A stretch of 64,000 nt of DNA. Origin: Burkholderiales bacterium (GTDB lineage Bacteria; Pseudomonadota; Gammaproteobacteria; Burkholderiales; JAEUOS01). The notes under the pieces were generated by a model. That model was given only the letters and a program-made list of their open reading frames with translations. It was not told where the DNA came from and ran no database searches. Below, piece after piece: positions 44,829-53,055 of the stretch. Location of the stretch: contig JAEUOS010000027.1 in NCBI GenBank assembly GCA_016790695.1, forward strand, positions 41,983-105,982. The letters are read 5' to 3'. How positions within the stretch are numbered: position 1 is the stretch's first letter; the number at the start of each line of letters is the position of its first letter. The position numbers and the translations under genes were made by a program.

Positions 44829-46115
44829 TCAGAGCACCGGTTCCTCGTCGCGCTCGCCCGACTCGTACAGGCATTCGCGCCCGAGGCGGTCGACGCACAG
44901 CTCCGCCGTCCACGGCAGCATCAGCGAGCCGCAGCGCGAGTCCCGGTACAGGCGTTCCAGCGGCAGGCTCTTCAGCATCGACTGGCCGCCGCAGGTGCGC
45001 ACCGCGAGCCGGCAGATCTCGTTGGCGTTCTCCATGATCGTGTAGTGCGCCGCGTAGATGCCCAGGCGCACCTCCTTCGACGGATCGACGCACGCCGCGC
45101 GCGCGTTCTGCAGGAAGATCGCGCGCGTCTGCTCGAGGCGGATCTTCATCTCGGCGACCGCCACCTGCTTGGTCGGATACATGCGGCGCTTGACCGGCGG
45201 CATGCCGGGCACCTCGCCGCGCAGGTACTGCACGGTGAAGTCATAGGCCGCCTGCGCGATCCCCATGTAGGTCGGCGACAGGGTGGCGAACATGTGCGGC
45301 CAGCGCAGCGCGGCCTGCGCATAGATGCCCTCCGGCATCAGGCGCTCGGACTCGGGAACGAACACGTCCTTGAACAGCAGCGTGCGCGAGACCGTGCCGC
45401 GCATGCCCAGCGGATCCCAGTCGCCGGTCACGGTCACGCCCGGGAGGTCGCGGTGGACCGCCAGGTACATCGAGTCGCGCTGCGTGGCGCCCGGCCGGTC
45501 GAGGGTGCAGAGGATGCCGTAGTAGTCGGCCGCCCCGGCCAGGGAGGCGAAGATCTTCTTGCCGTTGACGACGTAGCCGCCGTCGACCTTGCGCGCGAGC
45601 GTGCCCCACGGCGCCTTGCCCGCCGCCGCCGCCCCGCCTTCGGAGAACGGCTGCGAGTAGATCTTGCCCTCCTCGACGATGCGCCGGTAGTGGATCGCGC
45701 GGATGCGCTCGTGCTCGGCGCGGTCGGCGGCGCTCATGTCGAGGTCGTCGGCGATGAAGCCGGACCAGATCGTCGAGCACACGTGCATGTTGTAGGTGAG
45801 CGCCGTGGCGCCGCAGTGCCGGCCGATCTCGGCGGCGACCATCACGTAGGTGGCGAAGTCGGCGCCCCAGCCGCCGTGCTTCTCGGGCACGCAGATGCGC
45901 AGCAGCCCGGCCTCGCGCATGTCGTCGTAGTTCGCGAACGGAAAGACGGCGTCGCGGTCGACCGCCTCGGCGCGCGGGGCGAAGCGCTCGCGGCCGAGCG
46001 TGGCGGCGATCTCCAGCAGGGTCTTCTGCTTGTCGGTGAGCGCGCTGTACTCCCCGGCGATCGGCGGCGGCATGTAGCGCGACGCGCCATTCGGTGATTG
46101 CGGCACGGCGGCCAT
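44829..46115 (-). CDS. acyl-CoA dehydrogenase-fold flavoprotein
   Basis: A 428-residue protein with all three domains of the acyl-CoA dehydrogenase family (helical N-terminus; beta domain with PFSEGG, GGYVVNGKKIFASLAG and DWDPLGMRGT; C-terminal helices). At the position of the usual catalytic base (YEGT motif) it reads SRCGSLMLPWTAE, so the Glu is replaced. It may use a base elsewhere, as isovaleryl-CoA dehydrogenase does, or may be a flavin monooxygenase of this fold, which would fit the flavin reductase gene in the same gene set. The NicX-like gene lies 64 bases upstream. Confidence 0.82.
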   Translation of the reverse strand: MAAVPQSPNGASRYMPPPIAGEYSALTDKQKTLLEIAATLGRERFAPRAEAVDRDAVFPFANYDDMREAGLLRICVPEKHGGWGADFATYVMVAAEIGRHCGATALTYNMHVCSTIWSGFIADDLDMSAADRAEHERIRAIHYRRIVEEGKIYSQPFSEGGAAAAGKAPWGTLARKVDGGYVVNGKKIFASLAGAADYYGILCTLDRPGATQRDSMYLAVHRDLPGVTVTGDWDPLGMRGTVSRTLLFKDVFVPESERLMPEGIYAQAALRWPHMFATLSPTYMGIAQAAYDFTVQYLRGEVPGMPPVKRRMYPTKQVAVAEMKIRLEQTRAIFLQNARAACVDPSKEVRLGIYAAHYTIMENANEICRLAVRTCGGQSMLKSLPLERLYRDSRCGSLMLPWTAELCVDRLGRECLYESGERDEEPVL

Positions 46116-46179
46116 GGCATTCTCCTTCCCGCGGTCGAGCCGCGATGAATCTATCGGTCCCCGGCGGTGCCGGTGCGGC

Positions 46180-47226
46180 TCACGCCAGGTCTCCCTGCAG
46201 CACCCCGGTGTCGACGACCAGCTCGCCGTCGAGCATCACGGTGCAGTTGCGCAGCGGCAGGTCGAAATGCCCGAGCGTGTGCCGGCCCGCCACCTCGTTG
46301 GCCCCGGTCGAATACAGGAAATTGCCGCCGAAGGCGCGCAGTTCGGTGCCGTTGAAGTCGCGCTTGTCGTAGAACGCCATCGCATCCCAGCGCGCCTGCG
46401 GATTCATGCCCCAGCCGACGTGCGAGACGGCATAGGCCTCCTGGTCGCCCCAGGCGGCGAAGTAGCCGCGCATGAGGTCCGCGTCGAGGTGGTCGCCGCC
46501 GATGTCGGTGACGAAGTCGTTCTCGATGGTGAGCACCACCGGCTTCTCCAGGTAGCGCTTGAAGGTCAGGTTGACGTCGCCCTCGTTCATCACCAGCACG
46601 CCGTTGACGCTGCCCTGCGCCGGGAACGCGAGGCACAGCCCGCCCGGCCAGTGCGAGATGGTGCCGGCGCGCGCGGTGTAGCCCCAGCCGCCGCCGACGC
46701 GCGCGTTCTCCAGGCTGATCGTGAGATCGGTGCCCGCCGCCGAGGTCACGTGCATCGACTTCGCGGCGCGCAGGCGCTTCATCCCGGCCTTGACCCTGGG
46801 TTCGAGCGCCGGGTCCGGCATGCAGCGCTCGAGCACCTCGGGATGCTCGTTGGAAACCATCAGCACGCGCGCCCCCTTGCCCAGGATCTGCGGCAGTTCG
46901 GGCGCGTGCAGCAGGCCCTCGACGGTGAGGTCGGCGACGAAGGCGCAGCCGCCGAGCGCGTCGATCACCGGCCCGAGCCGGGCGATCGCGTCCGACGCCC
47001 CGGTCGAGCGCACCGGCACCGGCGCGGAGAGCCGCGGGGTCGACAGCTCGATGCGGAACACCGACGCGCCCAGGCGCGCGAGCGCCTGCATCGCGAGCTC
47101 GACGTTGACGGGGCGCGACTGCGTCTCCGAGAGCACCGCGGTGACGTCGCCGGCCTTGACGCCGCACAACCGGAAGGTCTCGGCGAAACAGTCGATCCAC
47201 TTCGCTTCCAAGCGTTCCTGCAACAT
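46180..47226 (-). CDS. M29/NicX-like protein, candidate ring-cleaving dioxygenase
   Basis: A 348-residue protein related to 2,5-dihydroxypyridine 5,6-dioxygenase (NicX), a ferrous-iron enzyme with an M29-aminopeptidase-like fold. NicX uses a His...His-x-Asp triad; here His269 (SHVGWG) and His320-Phe-Asp322 (GHFDLP) have matching spacing of about 51 residues. The conserved VGGGWGYTARAG and IENDFVTDIGGDHLDADL segments are also seen. It would open a dihydroxylated (N-hetero)aromatic ring. It follows the flavin reductase by 10 bases. An M29 aminopeptidase function is the alternative, but the leucyl aminopeptidase ligand set is not evident. Confidence 0.72.
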   Translation of the reverse strand: MLQERLEAKWIDCFAETFRLCGVKAGDVTAVLSETQSRPVNVELAMQALARLGASVFRIELSTPRLSAPVPVRSTGASDAIARLGPVIDALGGCAFVADLTVEGLLHAPELPQILGKGARVLMVSNEHPEVLERCMPDPALEPRVKAGMKRLRAAKSMHVTSAAGTDLTISLENARVGGGWGYTARAGTISHWPGGLCLAFPAQGSVNGVLVMNEGDVNLTFKRYLEKPVVLTIENDFVTDIGGDHLDADLMRGYFAAWGDQEAYAVSHVGWGMNPQARWDAMAFYDKRDFNGTELRAFGGNFLYSTGANEVAGRHTLGHFDLPLRNCTVMLDGELVVDTGVLQGDLA

Positions 47227-47236
47227 GCGATCCTCC

Positions 47237-47755
47237 CTAGAGCCGCGAGCCGAGCGCGAAATACCTGCCGCCGTGGAACACCAGCGGCGCCTGCTCCGCC
47301 GCGGTGAAGCGCTCGACCGCCGCGATGAACAGCACGTGGTCGCCGGCGCCGTGGCGGGCCACGGTGCGGCACTCGAACCAGGCCGCCGCGCCGTGCAGCA
47401 GCGGCAGCCCGTGCTCGTTGAGCGCGTGCGCGATGCCGTCGAACTTGTCCGGCACCGGCGTCGCGAAGCGCCGCGACACCTCGACCTGCGCCTCGGCCAG
47501 CACGTTGACCACGAAGCGATCCTCGCCGCGGAATGCCGGCATGCTCGGCGACGTCTCGCGCAGCGACCACAGCACCAGCGGCGGATCGAGCGAGAGCGCA
47601 GAGAACGAGTTCGCGGTCAGCCCGACCAGGCCGCGATCGGCCGCCACGGTCGTGACCACCGTCACGCCGGTGGCGAACTGGCCGAGCGCGGTGCGCAGCG
47701 CGCGCGGGTCGGCGGGCCCGGCGGGGGTGGCAGCGGCTTGCGTCGGCGCGGACAT
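47237..47755 (-). CDS. flavin reductase-like domain protein
   Basis: A 172-residue HpaC/NtaB-type flavin reductase. The FMN-binding fold is indicated by LRTALGQFATGVTVVTT, GLTANSFSALSLDPPLVLWSL and FVVNVLAEAQVEVSRRFA. It should use NAD(P)H to supply reduced flavin to a partner monooxygenase; candidates are the acyl-CoA dehydrogenase-fold protein in the same operon or the luciferase-like or P450 type enzymes elsewhere. It starts 13 bases from the MarR gene on the other strand, with an operator-like repeat between. Confidence 0.9.
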   Translation of the reverse strand: MSAPTQAAATPAGPADPRALRTALGQFATGVTVVTTVAADRGLVGLTANSFSALSLDPPLVLWSLRETSPSMPAFRGEDRFVVNVLAEAQVEVSRRFATPVPDKFDGIAHALNEHGLPLLHGAAAWFECRTVARHGAGDHVLFIAAVERFTAAEQAPLVFHGGRYFALGSRL

Positions 47756-47759
47756 TGGC

Positions 47760-47782
47760 GCATGATATATGAAAATTCATGC
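47760..47782. promoter_or_regulatory. inverted repeats at the flavin reductase-marR divergent start
   Basis: GCATGA (47760-47765) and TCATGC (47777-47782) form one inverted repeat; ATGAA-AA-TTCAT (47769-47780) forms a second inside it. This is the kind of palindrome MarR proteins bind. It lies over the divergent start points. Confidence 0.55.
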
Positions 47783-48260
47783 AATGCAAGCCTTCATGCG
47801 CAAGCCCGCGCGCGCCGCCCCGGCGCGCTTCATCGACGACTACCTCTCCTACCTCCTGGCGCGCGCCAGCCATGCGGTCTACAAGGAGTTCGAGCGCACC
47901 GTCAACGCGGCCGGCCTGTCGTCGCTCGAGTGGCGCGTGCTCGCCACGCTGGCCGACGTCGACGGGCTGAGCGTCGGCGACCTCGCGCGCGTGGTGCTGG
48001 CGAAGCAGCCGACGCTCACCAAGCTGATCGACCGCATGGAGGGCGCGGGCTGGGTCGCGCGCGCCGGACGCGACGGCGACGCGCGCGTCACCGTGGTGCG
48101 CGCGACGGCGCGCGGCAAGCGCGCGGTCGCGCGCCTGAAGGCGCTGGCCAAGGAGCACGAGCGCGAGATCCTCGCGAGCTTCGGCGCGCACGAGGTCGCG
48201 ACCTTCAAGGCCATGCTGCGCAGCATGGTCGAGCGCTCCGAACGCGCGCCGCCGGGCTGA
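47769..48260 (+). CDS. MarR-family transcriptional regulator
   Basis: A winged-helix regulator of up to 163 residues. The HTH region is LSVGDLARVVLAKQPTLTKLIDRMEGAGWVARAGRDGDARVTVVRATARGK, the normal MarR form, with dimerisation helices either side. Such proteins commonly sense aromatic acids or their CoA thioesters and repress adjacent catabolic genes. ATGs at 47769, 47784 and 47796 are possible starts; the operator-like repeat covers the first, so a later start (MRKPARAAPARF) is likely. It converges on the 2-aminobenzoyl-CoA monooxygenase gene. Confidence 0.9.
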   Translation: MKIHAMQAFMRKPARAAPARFIDDYLSYLLARASHAVYKEFERTVNAAGLSSLEWRVLATLADVDGLSVGDLARVVLAKQPTLTKLIDRMEGAGWVARAGRDGDARVTVVRATARGKRAVARLKALAKEHEREILASFGAHEVATFKAMLRSMVERSERAPPG

Positions 48261-48290
48261 CGCCGCGGGCGCCGGCGGCGCGCGGCGTCA
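48258..48290. terminator. inverted repeat joining convergent stop codons (bidirectional terminator candidate)
   Basis: TGACGCCGCG (48258-48267) and CGCGGCGTCA (48281-48290) are perfect 10-bp arms around 13 GC-rich bases. The arms include the marR stop and the stop of the opposing gene. No T-tract follows, so efficient termination is uncertain. Confidence 0.4.
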
Positions 48291-50633
48291 GGTCGTGACC
48301 GCGCCCTTGACCGCCGCCTTGAGCGCCGCGTCCTTGCGCCGCGCCTCCTCGCGCGCGCGCAGCGCCAGCGTGTGCGCCTGCTGGGCCCCCGACAGGTACG
48401 GCAGCGGCCAGCCGGCGTCGCGGACGTCGTACTCGGCGGCCGCGCGCAGGGTGAACTGCGGGTCCGCCAGGTGCGGCCGCGCGAGCGCCACGAGGTCGGC
48501 GCGGCCCGAGGCGAGCAGCGTGTTGACCTGGTCGGCGGTGGTGATCGCGCCCACCGCGATGGTCGCGATGCCGGCCTCGTAGCGCACCTGCTCGGAGAAC
48601 TGCGCCTGGTACATGCGGCCGTAGACCGGCCGCGAGGCCGGGTCGGTCTGGCCCGTGGAGACGTCGATCAGGTCGCAGCCGCGCTCCTTGAACGCGCGCG
48701 CGATCGCGACCGCGTCGCGGCCGGTGATGCCGCCCTCGATCCAGTCGGTGGCGGAGATGCGAACGCTCATCGGGCGCTCGGCCGGCCACGCCGCGCGCAC
48801 CGCGTCCCACACCTCGAGCGGCCAGCGCAGCCGGTTCTCGAGCGAGCCGCCGTAGGCGTCGCCGCGCCGGTTGGTGACCGGCGAGATGAAGCTCGCGAGC
48901 AGGTAGCCGTGCGCCATGTGCAGCTCGAGCATGTCGAACCCGCACGCGGCGGCGCGGCGCGCGGCTGCGACGAAATCGGCGGTGATGCGCTCCATGTCCG
49001 CGCGCGTCATCTCGCGCGGCACCTGGTTGCCCGGCTGGTACGGCAGCGGCGAGGGCGCCAGCAGCGGCCAGTTGCCCGACGCGAGCGGCGCGTCCATCTG
49101 TTCCCACCCCACCTGGGTCGATCCCTTGCGGCCCGCGTGGCCGAGCTGCATCGCGATCTTCGCCGCGCTGTTGCCGTGCACGAAGTCGACGATGCGCTTC
49201 CAGGCCGCCGCCTGCGCGTCGTTGTAGATCCCGGTGCAGCCCGGCGTGATGCGCGCGTCCGCGCTGGTGCAGGTCATCTCGGTGACCACCAGCCCGGCGC
49301 CGCCGACGGCGCGCGCGCCGTAGTGCACCAGGTGCCAGTCGGACGGCAGGCCGTCGGCCGCCATGTACTGCGCCATCGGCGAGACCACCACGCGGTTGCG
49401 CAGCCGCATGTCGCGCAGGCGGAAGGGCGCGAACATCGGCGGCGCCTTGAAGCCTGCCGGCAGGGCCGCGCCCTCCGTCCTCGCGACCTCCGCGTTCCAC
49501 CAGTCCTCGAGCTCGGCGACGCTGCCGGCGTCGCGCAGGCGCATGTTCTCGAAGGTGATCGCCTTCGAGCGGCTCATCAGGCTGAAGTTGAACTGCACCG
49601 GGTGCATGTTCCAGAACCGCCGCACGTTCTCGAACCAGACCAGCGAGACGTTGGCCGCGTGCTGGATCCGGTCGGCCTCCTCGTGGCGGGTGCGGTCGTA
49701 GTCGGCCAGCGCGGCGCGCTGGTCGCGCGGATGGCGCAGGATCGACGCGTGCAGCCCGATCGCGTCCTCGAGCGCGAGCTTGGTGCCCGAGCCGATCGAC
49801 CAGTGCGCGGTGTGCGCGGCGTCGCCCAGGAGCACGACGTTCTCGTGGCTCCACCTGGCGCAGCGGATCGCCGGGAAGTTGCGCCAGAACGAGCGGTTGG
49901 TCAGGATCTCCTGGCCGCCGAGCAGGTCGGCGAACACCTCCCTGCACAGGGCCGCGGTGCGCGCCTCGTCCTGGATCCCCAGGCCCGCCGCCGCGAACGT
50001 CTCGTCGGTGGTCTCGAGCACCAGCGTGCAGCGCGGCGCGTCGCCGGGGCGGGTGTACATGTACGCATGCAGGTTCCAGATGCCCTCGGGCGTCTCCTTG
50101 AACGAATAGGTGAAGCCCGGCAGGGTCATGTTGGCGCCGAGCCAGCAGAACTTGTTGGTGCGCAGGTCGACCGCGGGCGCGAAGTGGTCCTTCCAGCGCT
50201 CGCGCACCGCGCTGTTGATGCCGTCGGCGCCGATCACCAGATCCGCCGCGCGCGCGACCTCGTCGATCGGGCGCGCCTCGGTCTGGTAGGTGACCTCGAC
50301 GCCGAGTTCGGCGGCGCGCTTCTGCAGGATCGCCAGCAGGGCCAGGCGCCCGAGGCCGGAGAACCCGTGGCCGCCCGAGCGCAGCACGCGGCCCTTGTAG
50401 TGGACGTGGATGTCGTCCCAGTACGCGAAGTTGGCGGCGATCTCGCGGTACGACGGCTCGTCGGCGGCACGCAGCGTGGCCAGGGTCTCGTCGGAGAGCA
50501 CGATGCCGAAGCCGAAGGTGTCGTCGGGACGGTTGCGCTCGGTCACGCGGATGCGCGCATCGGGGAACGACTTCTTGATCAGGATGGCGCTGTACAGGCC
50601 CGCCGGGCCGCCGCCCAGGACTTCGACTTTCAT
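48288..50633 (-). CDS. bifunctional 2-aminobenzoyl-CoA / salicylyl-CoA monooxygenase-reductase
   Basis: A 781-residue fusion. Residues 1-380 are a class A FAD monooxygenase (GGGPAGLYSAI at 7-17, DLVIGADGINSAVRE, LLGDAAHTAHWSIGSG); residues about 400-770 are an Old Yellow Enzyme-type FMN reductase (FAPFRLRDMRLRNRVVVSPMAQY, MQLGHAGRKGS, LHMAHGYLLASFISP). This architecture is that of 2-aminobenzoyl-CoA monooxygenase/reductase and salicylyl-CoA 5-hydroxylase. It would hydroxylate, and with the second domain reduce, an aromatic CoA thioester, removing aromaticity. The ATG at 50633 overlaps the ligase stop by 4 bases. Whether the substrate is anthraniloyl-CoA, salicylyl-CoA or another thioester is undetermined. 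Confidence 0.9.
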   Translation of the reverse strand: MKVEVLGGGPAGLYSAILIKKSFPDARIRVTERNRPDDTFGFGIVLSDETLATLRAADEPSYREIAANFAYWDDIHVHYKGRVLRSGGHGFSGLGRLALLAILQKRAAELGVEVTYQTEARPIDEVARAADLVIGADGINSAVRERWKDHFAPAVDLRTNKFCWLGANMTLPGFTYSFKETPEGIWNLHAYMYTRPGDAPRCTLVLETTDETFAAAGLGIQDEARTAALCREVFADLLGGQEILTNRSFWRNFPAIRCARWSHENVVLLGDAAHTAHWSIGSGTKLALEDAIGLHASILRHPRDQRAALADYDRTRHEEADRIQHAANVSLVWFENVRRFWNMHPVQFNFSLMSRSKAITFENMRLRDAGSVAELEDWWNAEVARTEGAALPAGFKAPPMFAPFRLRDMRLRNRVVVSPMAQYMAADGLPSDWHLVHYGARAVGGAGLVVTEMTCTSADARITPGCTGIYNDAQAAAWKRIVDFVHGNSAAKIAMQLGHAGRKGSTQVGWEQMDAPLASGNWPLLAPSPLPYQPGNQVPREMTRADMERITADFVAAARRAAACGFDMLELHMAHGYLLASFISPVTNRRGDAYGGSLENRLRWPLEVWDAVRAAWPAERPMSVRISATDWIEGGITGRDAVAIARAFKERGCDLIDVSTGQTDPASRPVYGRMYQAQFSEQVRYEAGIATIAVGAITTADQVNTLLASGRADLVALARPHLADPQFTLRAAAEYDVRDAGWPLPYLSGAQQAHTLALRAREEARRKDAALKAAVKGAVTT

Positions 50634-52267
50634 GATGGATTCTCTCTGGTTGGGTTGCGCGCCAGCCAGTCGGAGACCAGCCGGCCCTTGATCACCTTGC
50701 GCGTCGGCGTGACCGGCATCGCGGCCACCGCCTCGAGCCGCTCCGGCCACTTGAACCTGCTCACGCCGTGCGCGGCCAGGTGCTGCTGCACGTCCGCCAG
50801 CGCCAGGCGCGCGCCCGGCCGGAGGACCACGAAGCAGCAGGCCCGCTCGCCGAGCACCGGGTCGGGCAGCGCCGCCACCGCGGCCTCGGCGACCGCCGGG
50901 TGGCGCAGCATCAGCGTCTCGATCTCCAGCGGATTGAACTTCACGCCGCCGCGGTTGATCACGTCCTTGACGCGGCCGGTCAGGCGCACGTTGCCGTCCG
51001 CGTCGATGGTCGCGGTGTCGCCGGTGCGGAACCACCGGTCGGCGTCGAACGCGTCGCGCGTCGCCTCCGGGTTGTCGAGGTAGCCGCTGAACAGGGACGG
51101 CCCGCGCATCTGCAGTTCCCCTTCCGCGCCCGGCGCGAGCGCGCGGCCGGCGGCGTCGACCACGCGCAGCTCGGTGCCGGGCGAGGCGCGCCCGGTGGAC
51201 TCCATGCGCACCGGCGCCGGATCGTCGAGGCGCGTGTAGGCGCCCGCCTGCAGCTCGGTCATGCCCCACAGCTGCATCACCTTGCCCCCGCCGAGCAGCG
51301 GCTCGAGCGCGCGCGCCAGGTCGGCCGGGACCGCGCTGCCCGACATCTGCACGTACTTGAGGCAGCCAAGGTCGACGCCGTCGAACAGGCGCGCCTGCAT
51401 GCAGGCGGCGATGTGGGCCGGCGCGGTGAAGGCGATCGTCGGCCGGGCCTGCCGGATCGCCTCGACGAAGGCCGGCGGCGAGAAGGCCGGCAGCAGCACC
51501 GTGGCGGCGCCGACGGCGAGCGCCATGTTGACCGTGAACAGCCCGTAGAGATGGGTGAACGGCGCCGCGCACAGCAGGATGTCCTCCGGGGTCACCGCGA
51601 GCGCCTCGGCCGACAGGCGCGCATTGGCGAGGAAGTCCTGGTAGGCGTGCGGCACCCCCTTGGGCGACGCCGTGGTGCCGGAGGTGTAGAGCAGCAGGAA
51701 CGCGTCGGAACCGGCGAGGTCCACCGCCGGCAGGTCGACGCCTTCGCGCGCGGCCAGCGCGGCCAGGTCGCGCGCCCCCGCCGGCGCCGGCCCGGCGGCG
51801 ACGACGACCTCGCGCAGCGCGGCCGCGGACCCGCGCATGGCCAGGAACGCCTGCGCCGGGCAGGCCGCGCCGCCGTCGGCGGTGCAGATCACCGCCACCG
51901 CGCCGCTGTGCGCGAGCAGCGCCGCGGTGTCGGCCCCGCGGTAGGCCAGGTGCACGGTCTGCATCACCGCGCCGACGCAGGCGATCGCCAGGTACGCAAC
52001 CACGAACGGCACGCCGTTGGGCAGCTGCACCGCCACCACGTCCCCCTTGGCGATGCCCAGGCGCGCGAGCGCATTGGCGGTTCGCGCGACCGCGTCGCGC
52101 AATTGCGCGTGGGTGACGACGGTCTCGCCCGCGCGCAGCGCGACGTGCGCGCCGCGGGCGCCGGCGTTGCGCACGAGCCAGTCGCGCAGGACCTGGTCGT
52201 CCCAGAAGCCGGCGGCGCGATACGCGGCCGTGCGCGCCGGGTCGAAGTCGATCCGCAGCCGGGCCAT
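50630..52267 (-). CDS. aryl/cyclohexanecarboxylate-type CoA ligase
   Basis: A 545-residue ANL-superfamily ligase with A3 motif LYTSGTTASPKGVPH, A5 WGMTELQAG, A7 WFRTGDTATI, A8 TGRVKDVINRGGVKFNP and the C-terminal Lys in MPVTPTRKVIKGR. The N-terminal part and NRGGVKFNPLEIE segment resemble the cyclohexanecarboxylate-CoA ligase (AliA) and 2-aminobenzoate/salicylate-activating group. Coupling by a 4-base overlap to the aryl-CoA monooxygenase gene indicates that it makes that enzyme's substrate. It begins 2 bases after the GST gene. Confidence 0.9.
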   Translation of the reverse strand: MARLRIDFDPARTAAYRAAGFWDDQVLRDWLVRNAGARGAHVALRAGETVVTHAQLRDAVARTANALARLGIAKGDVVAVQLPNGVPFVVAYLAIACVGAVMQTVHLAYRGADTAALLAHSGAVAVICTADGGAACPAQAFLAMRGSAAALREVVVAAGPAPAGARDLAALAAREGVDLPAVDLAGSDAFLLLYTSGTTASPKGVPHAYQDFLANARLSAEALAVTPEDILLCAAPFTHLYGLFTVNMALAVGAATVLLPAFSPPAFVEAIRQARPTIAFTAPAHIAACMQARLFDGVDLGCLKYVQMSGSAVPADLARALEPLLGGGKVMQLWGMTELQAGAYTRLDDPAPVRMESTGRASPGTELRVVDAAGRALAPGAEGELQMRGPSLFSGYLDNPEATRDAFDADRWFRTGDTATIDADGNVRLTGRVKDVINRGGVKFNPLEIETLMLRHPAVAEAAVAALPDPVLGERACCFVVLRPGARLALADVQQHLAAHGVSRFKWPERLEAVAAMPVTPTRKVIKGRLVSDWLARNPTRENPS

Positions 52268-52269
52268 CG

Positions 52270-52962
52270 TCAGGCGCGCGCGGCGCGCGCCGGCTCGGCG
52301 CGGGCGAAGCCGTCGAAGAGGTCGAGCATGCGCTCGAACCAGGCCGCCACCGCATCGTCGGCTTCGAGGACCGGCTCGGGATCGACGATGCGCGCCCACT
52401 GCAGCGGGCTCATGAGGATGTAGTCCGCATACGCGGGCGCCGCGCCGGCCAGGTACGGCTGCGCGCGCAGCACGGCGCGCACCGGGTCGAGGGCGCGCCG
52501 GAACGCCTTGACCGCGCCCGCGCGGCCCGCGTGCAGCGCCTCGAGCGTCTGGCCGAACCCCTTCTCGAACCCCGCCCGCAGGTGCGCGGCGTCGCCCGCG
52601 TCGACGATCCCGGTGACCGAGAGCGCGCAGGCCGGGGCGAGCGCGGCCATCAGATGGCGGTCGACCATCGCATTGACCAGCCGCGTCAGCGCGTGGCCGG
52701 CGGCGGCGCCGAACAGGCTCGCCCCGCCGCGATGCGCCGCCTCGAGGTGCTCGGCGATCTTCCAGGAATCGCTGACGACGACGTCGCCATCGCGGAGGAT
52801 CGGCACCCGGCCCTGTCCCGAGAACGCGATCGCCGCCTTGTCCGACACCCGCACCGGCACGGTGTCGAAAGCGACGCCCTTGTGCTTGAGCGCCATGCGC
52901 GTGCGCCACGAAAAGCTGCTGTAGCGCGCACCATTGGCCGCGCCAAGCTCGTAGAGGATCAT
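52270..52962 (-). CDS. glutathione S-transferase-family protein
   Basis: A 230-residue GST: a thioredoxin-like N-terminal domain (MILYELGAANGARYSSFSWRTRMALKHKG..., with VPILRDGDVVVSDSWKIAEHLE) and an all-helical C-terminal domain. GSTs in aromatic pathways detoxify electrophiles or act as isomerases; the reaction here is unknown. It is the first gene of the GST-ligase-monooxygenase operon, directly after a strong minus-strand promoter at 52992-53020. Confidence 0.88.
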   Translation of the reverse strand: MILYELGAANGARYSSFSWRTRMALKHKGVAFDTVPVRVSDKAAIAFSGQGRVPILRDGDVVVSDSWKIAEHLEAAHRGGASLFGAAAGHALTRLVNAMVDRHLMAALAPACALSVTGIVDAGDAAHLRAGFEKGFGQTLEALHAGRAGAVKAFRRALDPVRAVLRAQPYLAGAAPAYADYILMSPLQWARIVDPEPVLEADDAVAAWFERMLDLFDGFARAEPARAARA

Positions 52963-52978
52963 GCCCGGGCCCGAAGTC

Positions 52979-53007
52979 TTGTCAGGGATTTACTTTAGGT
53001 CTAAAAT
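52979..53007 (+). promoter_or_regulatory. sigma-70 promoter of the ridA-Bug operon
   Basis: TTGTCA (52979-52984, 5 of 6) and TAAAAT (53002-53007, 5 of 6) are exactly 17 bases apart on the plus strand. The predicted start is near 53014, about 42 bases before the ridA ATG. It overlaps the opposing promoter. Confidence 0.65.
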
Positions 53008-53020
53008 ATTTATGTGTCAA
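52992..53020 (-). promoter_or_regulatory. sigma-70 promoter of the GST-ligase-monooxygenase operon
   Basis: On the minus strand TTGACA (53015-53020, perfect) and TAAAGT (52992-52997, 4 of 6) are 17 bases apart, 30 bases ahead of the GST start. The inverted repeat TTTAG-GT-CTAAA (52994-53005) covers the -10 and is a likely operator. Confidence 0.7.
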
Positions 53021-53055
53021 CCATTTGAGCCCCTCACGACGATGGGCGCGACGCC

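Noticed and set aside
41727..46097. A 1456-codon plus-strand open frame
   Set aside because: It runs antisense to three well-supported genes and out of frame with the MFS gene; its Arg/His/Gln-rich composition is typical of GC-driven shadow frames.
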